A stretch of 64,000 nucleotides of DNA from Diphasiastrum complanatum (taxonomy: Eukaryota; Streptophyta; Lycopodiopsida; Lycopodiales; Lycopodiaceae). The stretch is from the NCBI GenBank assembly GCA_029204225.1, contig CM055101.1, positions 42,988,927 through 43,052,926 on the forward strand, in the 5' to 3' direction. How positions within the stretch are numbered: the stretch's first letter is position 1; each line of letters starts with the position of its first letter. Position numbers and translations under genes: made by a program. Below, in pieces: positions 37,801 through 48,995 of the stretch. Below the pieces are notes generated by a model that worked only from the letters and a program-made list of their open reading frames with translations, had not been told where the DNA came from and ran no database searches.

Positions 37801-40800
37801 ATTGCTGACTTCTTGGATTCTCTCAACTCTTCCTTCTTATTCTCTCCTCTCTCCTCTTGGAATGCTCATCTCTCTCTATCCCTTTGTTCACAGATTTTGG
37901 GCAAAAAAGAGGATACAACATTATTACTAGGCATCTGATTTTGCGATTCATCATCCATGCTTCATCATTTGAGTCCCACGGTTGTTTCATGAGATAATAC
38001 TGATCTAGCAACTCTGTACTGCCTTCCAGTTTCTCATATATCTGCTGCATGTGGGTGGGAACCGTCCGCGTAGGGGGAGGGAGGGGTAGCTTAATTAGAG
38101 TTTTCTCTTTACCAAAGGCTCAAAAAGGGTCACATGACAATTCTATGCATGTCAATTTGAAAATTTTCTTGTCTGGAAAATACTTGATTAAAGTAGCTTC
38201 TTGGCTCAGTGCTAGCTTTAGCGTTCCTAGAGCTTCTGCCTACACTCTGGTCTTTTCTTTCTGCACTGCATGTATATGAGTTATTGCTTCCTAACTGCAG
38301 GCTACTCAAAAACAAATCGTGAAAGCTGATGCATATGTAGCAGGTGCGTCTCATGTTGGGTTCTTCCAAAAAGCTTCTTCACAACTCAATCTTGAATTGG
38401 TTCTCTCTGATAATCAAATACTAGTGTAATTGTGGACATTCTCACTTCATGAAAGGAAACTTGGTCTCAAAAAATTTGCATGGAAAGTTGTCAGAGTTAT
38501 ATTTGCTGACACGATCTCATATCCTTTTTCTGAGCATGCCACTGCTATGAATGTTTGCAATAAATCACTGTCTATCTTGCAGCTTGTGATGTACCTGGAA
38601 TTAAGAAAATTTTGCCAGAGCAATGGCGAGATTGGGAGTTTTTTGACAATATATACAGACTTGTGGGTGTCCCAGTTGTTACTGTCCAACTTCGCTTCAA
38701 CGGTTGGGTGACGGAAATGCAGGATATTGAACTTTCAAGGTTTGACTTTGCAAGACACAATATATGCTAATGTTTGTACTTGTTCATGCTTTAGAGCTAA
38801 TCTGAAGCTCAAAGAATCAACCACAATGCATAGGCTAAATGTACAAAATGAAGGAGAAAAGTTTTTTAGTTGTTGTGCTATCTGAGCATTTGAAAAAGGC
38901 AATAGCATTAATGTGTCCTTTTTTTTGTAGCAAAATACATTGATATTGGATTAGGAGAGCGATAGTTGAGTAAATTATTGATGCTTCAAACAATAATATG
39001 TATTATTATTGAAGCATGTTATATAGGATGTCTTTCTAGGATACTTCGATTATAGAGTGCTACACAAAATTCTATAAACTATAACTAACATGGTTTTTTT
39101 TATTGTAGCAATGTGAGTATCAGGAAATTGAGATAGGGCAAAAAAGATACTAGCATATTGATCTTGTAGTGCTTCATCACTTGAGTTTTAATTGAGAGAT
39201 GACAATGTCAGGCAGCTGAAGCAAGCAATTGGGCTGGATAATCTTTTATACTCAGCAGATGCAGATTTTTCATGCTTTGCAGACCTTGCTCTTACGTCCC
39301 CTGCTGATTACTACAAGCCTGGTTTAGGATCACTTTTACAGTAAGACTTCTCGAGGAGTGTTAACACATCAATCTCTTTGTTGGATTTTTGGAGCTTTGT
39401 TTTCTAGGTGAAAATGTTGAGAGGACAACTACAACCATTCACACTGTTTTGGGCCATCTTATAGATGTTTCTCTGCTGTGTCTGTGTGATTATTTGTTTC
39501 TAGTGCCTAATATGGTTGTTTCTTTTACTGTCTTTCATTGACTACAGAGTGGTGTTAACACCAGGTGACCCATACATGCCATTGCCAAATGAAACAATTG
39601 TCAAGAAAGTTCATGAGCAGGTATGCACAAAATATGAGGATATCTAAAAGCTGTGGGTTTCCTTATACGGGTAGGAAGCTAACAAGATATGATTTCACTT
39701 TTGCAAAGAAATGTCTTCCAGTTAGTGGTGTGTTGGTTGAGACCTTGTTTCCTCTCCTCAAGGTCTGGAGTTTGATTTTGCTCTGTCACATAAAAAGGAC
39801 ACAGAAGAGATTTTTTTTTTTTCGATAAGAAACATGGAAGTTTTTATCTTAATTCTTTGGTATAATTTTCTAGGATGCGGTTCTGGGGTTGACATGATGT
39901 TTTCAGAGTTCTTGTTTGTCTTGGGTCTTGTGTTTTATGTTCGAGAAATGGTTGTATGTCATTTGTCTAGGTATCTACAGGAACTTTGTATTGCTGTAAC
40001 CTCCTTGTGCCTATGCCTATACATTAATAAAGGCTTCACAATCTTGTTTTTCAAGTTTGAAATGTGCATGAACTCAAATAGAATAACTTACATCCGTACA
40101 TGATATTTTGCAGATACTGCTTTTATTGTTATTCTATAAAAGTGAGCTGATAGCTACAGTTCAAAAGAAGGTCATTGTTTCTAATGCAGGTCCTAGCATT
40201 GTTTCCATCTGCGGAAGGACTGGAGGTGACATGGTCCTCAGTGGTAAAGATTGGGCAGTCCCTGTACAGAGAAGCGCCAGGAATGGATCGTTTTCGACCA
40301 GACCAAAAGACTCCTATTTCCAATTTCTTTTTGGCTGGCTCTTACACAAAACAGGTATGGATATTGAATTTTTTCTGGGTCTTGTGCAAGTTTTGCAAGT
40401 TCTGTATCATTTGAATCCTTGACTCATAGTTAATTGAACATTTCCACACTTAATGCATAAAAGAGAAAGGGAAGCAATTTGTAGATGAAAAATCATTTTC
40501 ATCTAAGATCCAAAATAAAATCAACTGCGAGCTGTATTGTAGGTCCTTTAAGGAATGCTGGTCACACTACATAGTGATTTCAAGTCATTGAATGCTAAGC
40601 TGTCTATTCATGGTGGTGATGACTGTTTATAGTCTATGAGTCCCTCTTAGGGTTGGGGCTAGAGTCTCCTTCCTTATCTGCTCCTTACCTGAAGGTTAGG
40701 GCCCTGCTGGCATGTAGAGACCCTGCCAAATGATTAAGAATGCAACTCAATTAATTCTGTACTTTAGGAATCTACATGCATCAATTAGGCCCCACGTACA

Positions 40801-42476
40801 CCTATAACATCTTTTGAAGCCCCATTACTTATCTATGATTCAGAGTTCCAAAGAATTGTGATTCAGATCTTTCTAAAATGATTCAACTCAAGACTACACT
40901 TGTGTTTTTTTGCATTGTTTTGCAGATCGTTTAGGTATTGTATGGAAATTGGGCCCACTATGAATTCATTATATCGTATAGATATAAGCTTAATCGATTT
41001 GAATTTTCTGGAAGTCTAATATATATAGACCCTGACTGCTTCAAATCTTCTGGGATTGAATCTAGATTCATATGCATTCTAACTATGGCACGAAATTGAT
41101 TTGAATCTTTTGTGAATGAGTGTCTACTAAATTGTATGGAGTCTAATTATGAACCCCAATGAATTCGAATCTTGTGGCACCTCAACTCACCTATCTAGAC
41201 CTTAGTTGATTTGCATCCTTTGGGAACTTTCCTTTCCTGTTAATGTAAGAATCTGCTGCCTCACCTTAGCAACATACCTATAAGTCCCGATTCCTCATTT
41301 TGTTTCACCAAAATGCTTATGTTTCACAAAAATGCTGATTGTGACTGTATTTGCTTGATTTGTCTTCCTTTTCTCTTGGAATTTCCTTCGATCACTGGAT
41401 GCTTTCCTTCAACAACTTATTTTACAAGATTTCCTTTGATTTTTGCTGTATAGTTGTACTTGCATAGTTTGCACATGTCTAAGTAGTATGAAAGCAAAGT
41501 AAAGAAAACGCAAAGATGTTACCAGATTCTCCCTCAAGTGCACCCTTCTGAGCAGTTTTCTTCAATATACGTTTTGCTTGACAGCAATGTGGACTCTAGT
41601 TTCACGGACGATCAATCCTTCTAAAGCGAGTTGTCTTGTTTTTTTTACCAACTCAATTGCTGTAATTGCAACATTTCTCTTCTCTCCATTATGGCAATGC
41701 TTCCAACCTAAAAAAGTGGTGTGCCATTTCTTTCCCCTCTTGAGCTTTGTCATTCTTAACAAGTGCCAGTTTCCTTTCTTGAAGTTGTGATCCATGGCTT
41801 GGCTACCCTTTTTCCTTCATTTGTGTCTAGAAATGCATGAATTAATCTCATCTCCCCGTGGTGGTTCTGCTGGAATTAATGTTCACAATGTTACGCTTAA
41901 TGTTGTTGTCTATGATTAATTAGGATAATTTGGCCACGCCTGCTTGCTAATACTAGGGGCCTTTACCCGTATCTAGTTACTAGTAAAGTCAAGTTAGACT
42001 CAAGTTTGAGCTTCTAGAGCTTGATTTGAAGCACAAGTTTTGCTATAGATAGGTGTTGGGTGCTTTTACCAGATTTAGAGACATTATTTAGGAAATTTAA
42101 AGATGCTTTTTCATAATTGGCATAGAGGCTTGATGCCAAACTCTATAAGTATGTGCACATATATTGGATTTTGTTAAAACTATCTGCAACTGACATGGTA
42201 TCAGTTCCTTTTAGCAAAACATGCTCATGCTCCAGTTCTCCTTGTTGGAAGAAAACGTTTTGATTCGTACGACTGATCTAAGAACTTACATTAATTATCA
42301 TTCTGCAGGATTACATTGACAGCATGGAAGGAGCAACTCTCTCAGGAAGGCAGGCGGCAGCCCAAGTTTGTGAAGCTGGACCCTACTTAGCTGAGCTAAC
42401 AAAACGATTGCATGAAGAAAGTGAATCTTATCAATCACGTTTTACTACACCAGAAGATTCATTAACTTTTGTATGA
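21458..42476 (+). CDS. ZDS: Zeta-carotene desaturase, plastid, 14 exons
   Basis: Exons: 21458-21671, 22004-22128, 23232-23366, 26054-26126, 34441-34514, 34770-34874, 35126-35370, 35542-35629, 38301-38343, 38583-38739, 39212-39340, 39548-39620, 40190-40354, 42309-42476. All introns are GT-AG; joined, they give 597 residues with no stop or frameshift. ZDS (EC 1.3.5.6) desaturates zeta-carotene through neurosporene to lycopene in plastids, passing electrons to plastoquinone, after PDS and Z-ISO. The start lies in a CCCATGGCG context and opens a Ser/Thr-rich transit peptide (residues 1 to about 55). The FAD motif GAGLAG is at 95-100; ZDS blocks [45 protein letters not shown] and [20 protein letters not shown] follow. 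Family length is about 560-590. A second in-frame exon 2 acceptor (exon start 21959) would add 15 residues; I prefer 22004 because it gives KNAPKGLF. Confidence 0.95.
22833..22888. repeat. (AG)28 microsatellite in ZDS intron 2
   Basis: An uninterrupted AG run of 56 bp within the 1103-bp intron between exons 2 and 3. Nothing else is recognised in this intron. Confidence 0.9.
23367..25898. other. ZDS intron 3, unannotated part
   Basis: No transposon protein or conserved motif is recognised in this 2.5-kb stretch. Short open frames here show no family features. Confidence 0.4.
25899..26089 (+). repeat. Tandem duplication creating a decoy copy of ZDS exon 4 start
   Basis: Two units of about 95 bp (25899-25993 and 25994-26089) share the pyrimidine tract, the AG acceptor and the first codons of exon 4. 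The first copy has its acceptor at 25956-25957 and reads [11 protein letters not shown] before a TGA at 25991-25993. The second is the real exon 4 (from 26054), which reads [12 protein letters not shown]. The splice signal survives in the first copy, but its frame closes after 11 codons. Confidence 0.85.
26396..26643. repeat. GT/GA-rich simple sequence
   Basis: Interspersed runs of GTGTGT and GAGAGA lead up to the ATG of the hAT transposase gene. They may form its 5' untranslated region. Confidence 0.7.
26644..29575 (+). pseudogene. hAT transposase gene with introns and several stops
   Basis: The gene begins [14 protein letters not shown] and has a BED-type zinc finger ([10 protein letters not shown] ... 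RVRAHL), a long Pro/Ala/Thr/Ser-rich linker (about 26880-27200), then [18 protein letters not shown] (first catalytic Asp), VVTDNASNC (second) and HSLDLLLHF, and the C-terminal dimerisation block ([34 protein letters not shown]). An acidic, Gln-rich tail ends at 29575. Introns lie at 27676-27804, 28023-28112 and 28644-28732 among others. In-frame stops occur after RERLAAL (27457-27459), in exon 28113-28321 (twice), at 28641-28643 and in the exon from 28733. The GC content is visibly higher than in the flanking intron, suggesting an unrelated recent origin. Confidence 0.8.
29597..29860 (-). repeat. Putative gypsy 3' LTR
   Basis: On the minus strand a purine tract (AAGGGGGAGGGAG) precedes TGTTACGAGCTCGTAACC, a typical polypurine tract and LTR start. 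The proposed far end is TGTGAGGACT on the + strand (CTCACA on the minus strand). No second copy is found to check the boundary. It contains an 11-bp inverted repeat, GTCGGCCACGT / ACGTGGCCGAC (29628-29656, 7-base loop). Confidence 0.5.
29872..31258 (-). pseudogene. Gypsy chromovirus integrase with chromodomain
   Basis: Minus-strand frames (31258-30776, then 30798-29872 after a frameshift) give the H2C2 zinc finger ([13 protein letters not shown] ... CQKCQVNK), the integrase core ([44 protein letters not shown]) and a C-terminal chromodomain ([18 protein letters not shown]). The three catalytic residues' segments are present. Chromodomain integrases direct insertion to heterochromatin. One frameshift near 30790 separates the two parts. 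The order IN-chromodomain at the 3' end and the polypurine tract just behind it mark a chromovirus. Confidence 0.85.
31259..31580 (-). other. Gypsy junction where protease, RT and RNase H are missing
   Basis: Only about 320 bp separate gag from the integrase zinc finger. A short stretch with protease-like residues ([12 protein letters not shown] near 31480) is visible, so the deletion removed RT and RNase H between protease and integrase. Confidence 0.6.
31581..32789 (-). pseudogene. gag: Gypsy chromovirus gag
   Basis: The main frame (32789-31899) starts [14 protein letters not shown] and carries an acidic coiled-coil N-terminus followed by the retrotransposon gag core ([57 protein letters not shown]). 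A second frame (31787-31581) continues with a CCHC knuckle, [15 protein letters not shown] frameshift and stop near 31900 separate the two. The core is long and nearly undamaged. No primer-binding site or LTR is seen upstream (right) of it, so the element is truncated at its 5' end. Confidence 0.8.
32881..32908. repeat. 28-bp perfect GC-rich palindrome
   Basis: The half-site GCGGACGCGGACGC is followed at once by its reverse complement GCGTCCGCGTCCGC. It lies just beyond the gag start of the gypsy element, in AT-rich surroundings. Confidence 0.9.
32942..33786. repeat. Two clusters of GGTACC/CCGCGG motifs
   Basis: Clusters at 32944-32994 and 33721-33785 are built of GGTACCGCGG-like units in both orientations. 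They flank the second hAT fragment (33150-33480) and could be the subterminal repeats of that element. Confidence 0.45.
33150..33480 (-). pseudogene. Second hAT transposase exon fragment, opposite strand
   Basis: The minus-strand frame reads [16 protein letters not shown], then [12 protein letters not shown]-like residues ([16 protein letters not shown]). This matches the exon at 28436-28643 of the + strand hAT gene, which reads [16 protein letters not shown] and [14 protein letters not shown] stop (TAG) precedes the FHRS block. An acceptor-like CTGCAG lies at its upstream border, in the same relative place as in the + strand copy. The identity is partial, so this is a related copy and not an inversion of the same one. 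Confidence 0.65.
35630..38300. other. ZDS intron 8, no gene recognised
   Basis: A 2.7-kb intron without recognisable transposon proteins or repeats. Short frames in it have no family features. Confidence 0.4.
40355..42308. other. ZDS intron 13, no gene recognised
   Basis: A 1.95-kb intron before the last exon. I see nothing specific in it. Confidence 0.4.
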
Positions 42477-42885
42477 TGCACTGGCAAGGGACTTAGATTT
42501 AAAGGTAGCAACCACTTTCATGCAGGTTCCTCTGTTTACCATCTTTGCCGATTGATTTCACAGAAGTGGATGTATAAATTTGCACATACAATAGCCAGTG
42601 CAAATATTTAACCAGTTGGTGTAATTGTACAACCTAACAACAATAGTTACTTGGGCTACATGAAGTTTTGTACCCACGAGAAATTTTTGTCAGGCTTCAA
42701 CGGAAGAGCGCTGGAATTCTTATTCTCTTCATGCTTCCTTTTTAATCTCTGTAAATTCTGTATGTCATTAGTAAAACAACACTTTTTTCACCAGCCGTCT
42801 TGACATATTCAGTTCAATGATGGTGGGATGCTGACTCTTGAATAGGTTTATTTTGACATTGGTCAGTATTTTCGGACAATGAGTG

Positions 42886-42891
42886 AATAAA
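42886..42891 (+). terminator. Candidate ZDS polyadenylation signal
   Basis: AATAAA lies 410 bp after the ZDS stop codon, following T-rich sequence. Whether this or an earlier weaker signal is used cannot be told from sequence. Confidence 0.4.
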
Positions 42892-42899
42892 CGTCACAG

Positions 42900-43866
42900 A
42901 TTTTTGTCAGTGTATGCTATTCTAATTTCTCATAGAGCACTACCTGAAATTGACTAGTCCTGACTGAAAACATTTTAGAGGGTGATGACAATTACACTTC
43001 GCACAAGGTGTACTTCAGCTAAAGACTCACTCACATTATACTATATAGAGCTAGTCCACTTGAAATGCCTTATACTAAGAATGATGGAAACTAAGTATAT
43101 TTGTGACCTTTTTGGGCATGTGAGATCCAGAGCCTAGATAACTTTATTTTCGGACCATACATAAGTATTTTCTTTGTAATTTTTGGGAATCTTTGAGCTC
43201 TAAGGCAGCATTGATTCGATACATTTCATTATTAGGGAGTTATCACTCTGTTGAAGCTTGCTAGATTTTTCCTATTTTGTTAATCCTATAGTTGCTTGGT
43301 ATCAAAGGAAAATTACTTTCCCACGCATGAAGGGAGTTCTATGCAAAAGGAAGACATTTGACTGTGATTGGGGAAGTAGGGTGCCTATCGTTGTTTGCTT
43401 CTGCTAGGTTGATCATTGGCAGGGAAGCCAAGCCCCCATTGCAGAAACACTGGAATCTTTGTTTTTGTGTAGGAGGTGAGGTGCTAGCCTTGAAGCCTCA
43501 TTGTCAATTTGGTTCCAACTTTAAATCTTTTGGAAGTAGCGTAGTTTGCATTTCTGTCTCTGTTTCTGTGGGATAATGAGGGAGAAATGTACTTCAATTT
43601 TTTTCCAAAAACAACAGCAAGAAGCAATATACTGGTCCTCGGAAGTAATTTTGTGTTTACAGTGAAGACAAAGATGAATGCCCACTAATTTACTGATCTA
43701 ATCTAGGGAGAGCGGGCATTGGTCCTGATCCCACAGGTGTGGAGGCTAGTCCCACATGTGAAGTATAGGCCTAGCCTAGTTACATCCAGGTCATATGTAT
43801 TAGATTGCTCATTTGGTCAAATCACCTAGAATCTAGGAAAAATAGTCAAAATTCTAGCCATAGATT
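42900..43866. other. Intergenic stretch after ZDS
   Basis: No gene recognised. Phrases such as CCCACATGTG near 43750 resemble LTR ends, but no partner copy was found. Confidence 0.35.
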
Positions 43867-44315
43867 TTACCCACTTGGCATCATGTTGGATGACCATGTG
43901 TCTAGGCCACATGTAGGCTTAATGGCCTGCAATTTATTCAAAATTTTCTCATCTTCATGCTCCTTTCTGTAATGCTCAAGGAAAGCATGCTTTAAATCAT
44001 CCCAAACCTGAAATTTCTGCAACCCGTATTGTGAATACCATTCCTTTGCATTACCTGTCAAAGTAGTTGGAAATAATTCCAATTTTCGAATATATTCCAT
44101 CTCACGATTAGCCTGGCGCACAACCAAAAATTGGTGTATATGCATATATCAGGATCATCGTGTTTCTTCCCTTTAAAACTATAAAATGTAGCTTCCCATG
44201 TATGACCCACAGTTACAAAATCCAAGCCACAAACCACCGTGGAACGTCCAGGATCTGAACTACTAGCTCTAGAAGACATTGCCATTATATTATCAGTAAT
44301 GGGTGACAATTCCAC
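43867..44315 (-). pseudogene. Gypsy gag fragment
   Basis: Two overlapping minus-strand frames give KKHDDPDI, then IHQFLVVRQANREMEYIRKLELF, LTGNAKEWYSQYGLQ and WDDLKHAFLEHYRKEHEDE. The LTGNAKEWY and W-x-x-L-K-x-A-F-L spacing is that of the retrotransposon gag core. A frameshift near 44140 divides it. No other part of the element is attached. Confidence 0.65.
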
Positions 44316-44329
44316 CCAAATTTGAAAAC

Positions 44330-45059
44330 CAATACTATCCAGAATAACTATGTCACCCGATCACACTGGCAACAGAACCAAAAAAGGTGTTAGGGTTGAC
44401 AATTCATGCCTAAGACCTGAACCAATGGATTTGATACTTGTCCATTGTGCCAATAACCAAATTACAGAAAAGTAAGATATAATATTGTATAATTAACATC
44501 AATCAGATAATATCATCCATCACAATACAATTGCATTCACATAGACAGAATAAATGAAGAGTAATTAAACATTCCACAAGAGTAACAGAGTAAGGAACAA
44601 TACATAAATCACTACTTCTGATGGTTCTACCAATTGGGTCTTATGCAAGGAGCTTCCTCTTCTTGCTGCAAGTAGTTACAAAGCGTCAGAATAGCAATGT
44701 GCTTGAACAATAATCTCTCACCCGACAACCAACAATTGACTGATTAACATCCAAAAATAACAACTCTTTCAACCAGCCAGAGCAGCCGTATCTATACACA
44801 AATTCTTAACTAATCGTAAACAGACTATGAAACCCGTAACTTCTCGTAAATGAATTACTCAAACTCGCTTACGGTCACTTCAACAACCCAACTACTCGCA
44901 CATTGTAACAAACCCGATGGAGACCTTACATCATTCCTCATCGATTAAGACTTAACATATTAACAATTAATATTACAAACTTGACAAAAATATAACAATG
45001 CCCTAACATTAAATGGCCTAGCATTAAGTGGCCTTAATTTACAAAATGCCCTAACAATA
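44330..45059. other. AT-rich stretch without recognisable genes
   Basis: It could hold the leader or LTR of the gag fragment to its left, but I found neither a primer site nor a repeat partner. Confidence 0.35.
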
Positions 45060-46027
45060 ATGCGCTCCTGCTATCATCACTAGTATGTCATTGACTATTC
45101 CTTTTGGCTTGACACTCCTCTGATCTGCAAGTTTGATTGCAAAAGAAGCTATATATCCCATCTTTCAAGCTTTGTAGAGATCGGGTTAACTCCTAAACCA
45201 CCATCTCTACCATTGTGGCTTCTTTTTCATATAATTCATGTTGTATTGGCAAAGGTAGTCATTCTCCCATGTCATTCCAATATGCAACACTTCATTGCTA
45301 GGCTCATCAAGTGCACAAAATTCTTCTGCAACATTTGTCTTATCTTCCTTCTATAACCAATTTTTGAGAATCTCCTTGGCATTAGGCACTATGCTTATAA
45401 ACTCTATTATGTCCATTCAACTTAAGAGTACACACGACAATAACTCAGTTTTTCTTCAAATTCCATCTTTTGAAATGGCTCATCTATAAGTATTTTGCAT
45501 TGACTCTTGCGACATCCTGAATGATCTCGTATTAATGTTACATGCCACTGGAGTTTTTTCTAGGTCTTTAAACTCTTTGAGCCATTCCTTTGGGACATTT
45601 GTTTTGCTTTGACAGTCATTAAAATAATTCAATGACGACAACGGTACTACAATTGATCATTCTGGTACAGACTGAGTTGATACATGTAGATCTTCCTTTA
45701 TTTTGACCTTGCCCTTTTTGTGCCCTTGTTATTGCACGTGCCACTTAGAAACTGAAAATAGGCTCATGGTCCACTTGATACTACAATTGGCTTTGTTGGT
45801 TTGATTGATATGTAATTGACTGGTGCTCTTGAAGTCAGTCATACTATTGGACAATCCTTGTAGCTATGCCCATATCCACATTCATGACAAAAGGGTATAT
45901 ATTTGCCCTTACGGGAACACTGCACAATTTGACAACTTTCACAACTAGAGCAACCTAGTGAAGACCGTGAAAATAAAAAAGCCATCCAACTTGACTTTTG
46001 GGGTTCATGAAGATTTTCATCTTGCAT
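45060..46027 (-). pseudogene. Gypsy zinc knuckle and protease fragment
   Basis: At 46027-45839 the minus strand has a knuckle-like CHECGYGHSYKDC (one residue short of the usual CCHC spacing). Further along come SNEVLHIGMTWEND and, after a frameshift, RDGGLGVNPISTKL, the aspartic-protease active-site region. The same blocks, SNEVLHVGAAWK and IDGNLGVNLISTKL, occur on the + strand at 63100-63250. The two copies are therefore from one gypsy family inserted in opposite orientations. Stops and frameshifts are frequent here. Confidence 0.6.
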
Positions 46028-46029
46028 GT

Positions 46030-46740
46030 AGTGTTACAACTTCTAAAAATCAAAATTAGCCTTGTAGGAACTCGAGCTACATCATATGCAATAATGTCTA
46101 GTTGTCATATGTGACATGCATATAGATTTAGATCATGAAATGGCCAAATTTGGGCTAGTAGGAACTCGGGGTACCATAAATGCATAAAGTCCTAATTGTC
46201 CAAAGTGACATGCAAGGCATGCAAGAGTTGGTATGAACACATGCAAGTGAATTTGTACATTAGTAGTGTAGAATTTGCCACATGTAGAAAGTAGGTAGAA
46301 GTAAGTGGATATACATGCATGCAAAGTGATATGTGTCACTATTTTGGTAGATTAGACTTTAAGATGTGGACAAAAGTAGTTGCATGCTAGTACTACCACG
46401 AGCTATCATCATTCCCTATATATGTAAGTGAGAATCCTCACTATTCTTGATGGTGAATCAAACATTGTAACAAATTCATGTCAATTTGGATTTTGAACTT
46501 GTAAGCTTGTAATGTGATTTTCTTTTTCTCATGTGATAAAATTTTGTTGTACTTTCCCACACATGTGGAATCTGATTGCTTTTGATTGTTTGCATTATAG
46601 ATTGTGATCTAGCCTTGGAATCTAGTATTAGATTGTGGATTTCACTCTAAATATGGTTCATGTGTTATCACAAAGCCTAGGAAAGGTCATTAACACATTT
46701 GTGGTTTCCCCACACGTGTGTACTTGCTGATTTTTTCACA
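46030..46740 (+). repeat. Putative copia LTR with internal tandem duplication
   Basis: The right end (TTTTTTCACA) abuts a primer-binding site at 46741. The left boundary is not fixed. Two diverged units of about 70 bp at 46052-46121 and 46145-46214 share TAGTAGGAACTCG-like and GTGACATGCA blocks. Confidence 0.5.
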
Positions 46741-46754
46741 TGGTATCAGAGCCA
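46741..46754 (+). other. Primer-binding site, initiator tRNA-Met type
   Basis: TGGTATCAGAGCCA follows the LTR end directly, marking a + strand copia element. Confidence 0.85.
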
Positions 46755-47483
46755 TACTAAGCTTTTAATTCTATAATCAGTTTGTGCATGAGAAATACTG
46801 AGACAATTCAAGATTTCACAATTTTCTGTCAGATTTTGAGGATCTTGTGAATGGTAGAGGTCATTAATGTAATGATCAGATCTGAACAGAGGATGTAAGG
46901 ATTTCAAACTGTTCACACGTGTGATATCTAGCCCATTTCAGTCCTTTTGTTCTCCCTTAAGCTTCATCCAAAGATATTGACAGTATAGCTTGCTGGAAAG
47001 CTAGAGAAGTCTTCTTTCCATTGCAATTGGTTTCAAATCATTCTGATAAGCCTAGCAAGAGTTGCAAACACTTGAAGTAGGGTGGGTAGGTTGCCTAATC
47101 CTGTGTGGCCACTTTTGATTTGATCCAGACTTGTTTGATCCATTTCTGAGTATGTCAATCAAAGATAGAATTGTTTAGACAAGTTTTCTGAGGTCATAGC
47201 CACATCATTTCACACAAGACAGTTGTTTTTGAGTTGCATGTGAGATCCAAGAGTGTTTTCAATTCTTTGAAACTCGTGGAAGAAGTTGACATCAAACTTG
47301 TGAGTGCTTCATCCTAGATAGAGGCTAGATTCCAATTCAAGTTGCTTGATTCTCTGTTGTGAGCAAGATCTCACATATTTTGTTGCAAGTTTTCAATAGG
47401 TTGGATCAACATTTCAAGTTAGATCCTAGGTTGAGAGGGAAGCAATATTTTTTGTCATTACTAGAAAATTTCTCAAAAAGAAC

Positions 47484-48724
47484 ATGACATCCATGGGTTC
47501 ATATCTCTTGGAACATGGTGAGAGGTTAACATCTTCCAACTATGCTATTTGGAAGATAAGAATGGAATCATTATTGGTTCTTCAAGAAGTAATGGACATT
47601 GTATTAGGAAGTGAAGTTGAACCTAAAACTCCTAATGAAGCTCAAACATTCAAGAAGAGATCTAAGCTTTCTCTTCATGTTATCAAAATGAATGTGTCCA
47701 ATGAAGTGTTAAGAAAGATTAATTCTTGCAAATCGGACAAGGAGGGTTGGGATATCCTTCAGAGTGCTTCAAACTACGCGAAGGACATACTATCGATTCG
47801 TGTTGGCTCAATCCGAAGATTGAGTGTATCCATTGTCACAAGAAGGGTCATGCTTGATGTTTTCACACGAAACATGTAAGATCGTTGATGCAAGCACCAG
47901 TACATTGATTACACAAGGCATCAGAAAAGACAACCTGTATCACTTGAAGGTATGCCTATCTGCAGATCAATTACATCAAACCTATAATGATTCGTCAAAT
48001 ATTCTATGGCACAGGAGACTATGCCATATGAACTCAATGGCATTGTATCAAGCAAGCCATCATGGAGCTATCACAGGCCTTGAGCATCTCGAATGCAACC
48101 AGTTTGATGACCTGTGATGCATGTATAAAAGGTAAGATGTCACGTACTCTTTTTGTCAAGGACTCCTACAGAACGACAAAGATTCTGGAGCTGGTACATT
48201 CGGACATCTGCGGGCCTTTCGACGTGATCTCAGTAGGAGGCTTGAAGTACTATATGACCTTTATTGATGACTACAATAAGTTCGCCAGAGTCTACTTCAT
48301 TCACAATAAGTTAGATCATTTGACAAGCTCACAGAATATGTGAGCTGGGTAGAAAGATGCACAGGAAACAAGGTGAAGCATATCAGAACAAATCGAGGTG
48401 GAGAATACATCTCAAACCGATTCATTGATTTCTGCAATGATCGAGAAATCATTCACAGAAGAATAGCATCCTATACACCGCAACACAATGGTTTGCAAAA
48501 AGAAAGAACATGATTCTAATGGAAGTCGATAGGTGCATGATGGCCGATCAAAGGCTCCAAGAGTGCTATGGGCTGAAGTAGAAGCTACAACTACCTACAT
48601 TCAGAACATGACAGGAAAATCTGGTGTTCCTTATATAACACCACATGAACTATGGTGGGGTAGAAAACCCAAAACGACTCATGTTCTGAAAAAACAAAAT
48701 GTTTCTATTGCCAAGCTTTGCTAG
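47484..48724 (+). pseudogene. Copia gag-pol remnant (gag start, pre-integrase, integrase)
   Basis: Gag starts MTSMGSYLLEHGERL and keeps SSNYAIWKIRMESLLVLQE, closely related to the gags at 12591 and 54983. After about 90 residues (WDILQSASNYAKD) the frame jumps, by deletion, to other pol sequence, followed by the pre-integrase block (ILWHRRLCHMNSMALYQ), the integrase start (CDACIKGKMS; HSDICGPFD; YMTFIDDYNKFARVYF), GGEYISNRF and YTPQHNG, and VLWAEVEATTTYIQNMTG ... GRKPKTTHVL. Zinc knuckle, protease, RT and RNase H are missing. There are several stops and frameshifts. The pol part could come from a different copia lineage than the gag part. Confidence 0.75.
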
Positions 48725-48995
48725 CTTTCCATCCTGATTTTGACAGAAAAGACACACGAAACAAAAATGTTCGCGAACAATTTCGTGATACATGACACAA
48801 AATTGTTTCGCGACACAAGTTCATTCGTGCTCCACAAAGGACCAAGAAGATCAACCAAGTACCATGGGGTACAAGTATTTGATTAGATATCATGACGTCA
48901 GCAGAAGTATTCTAGAAATCTTTTTGATCTGGAAGTTACACGATGCGACACGAAAAAGTTTGCAAATTATATACTTTATGTTTGATGCATAAAAC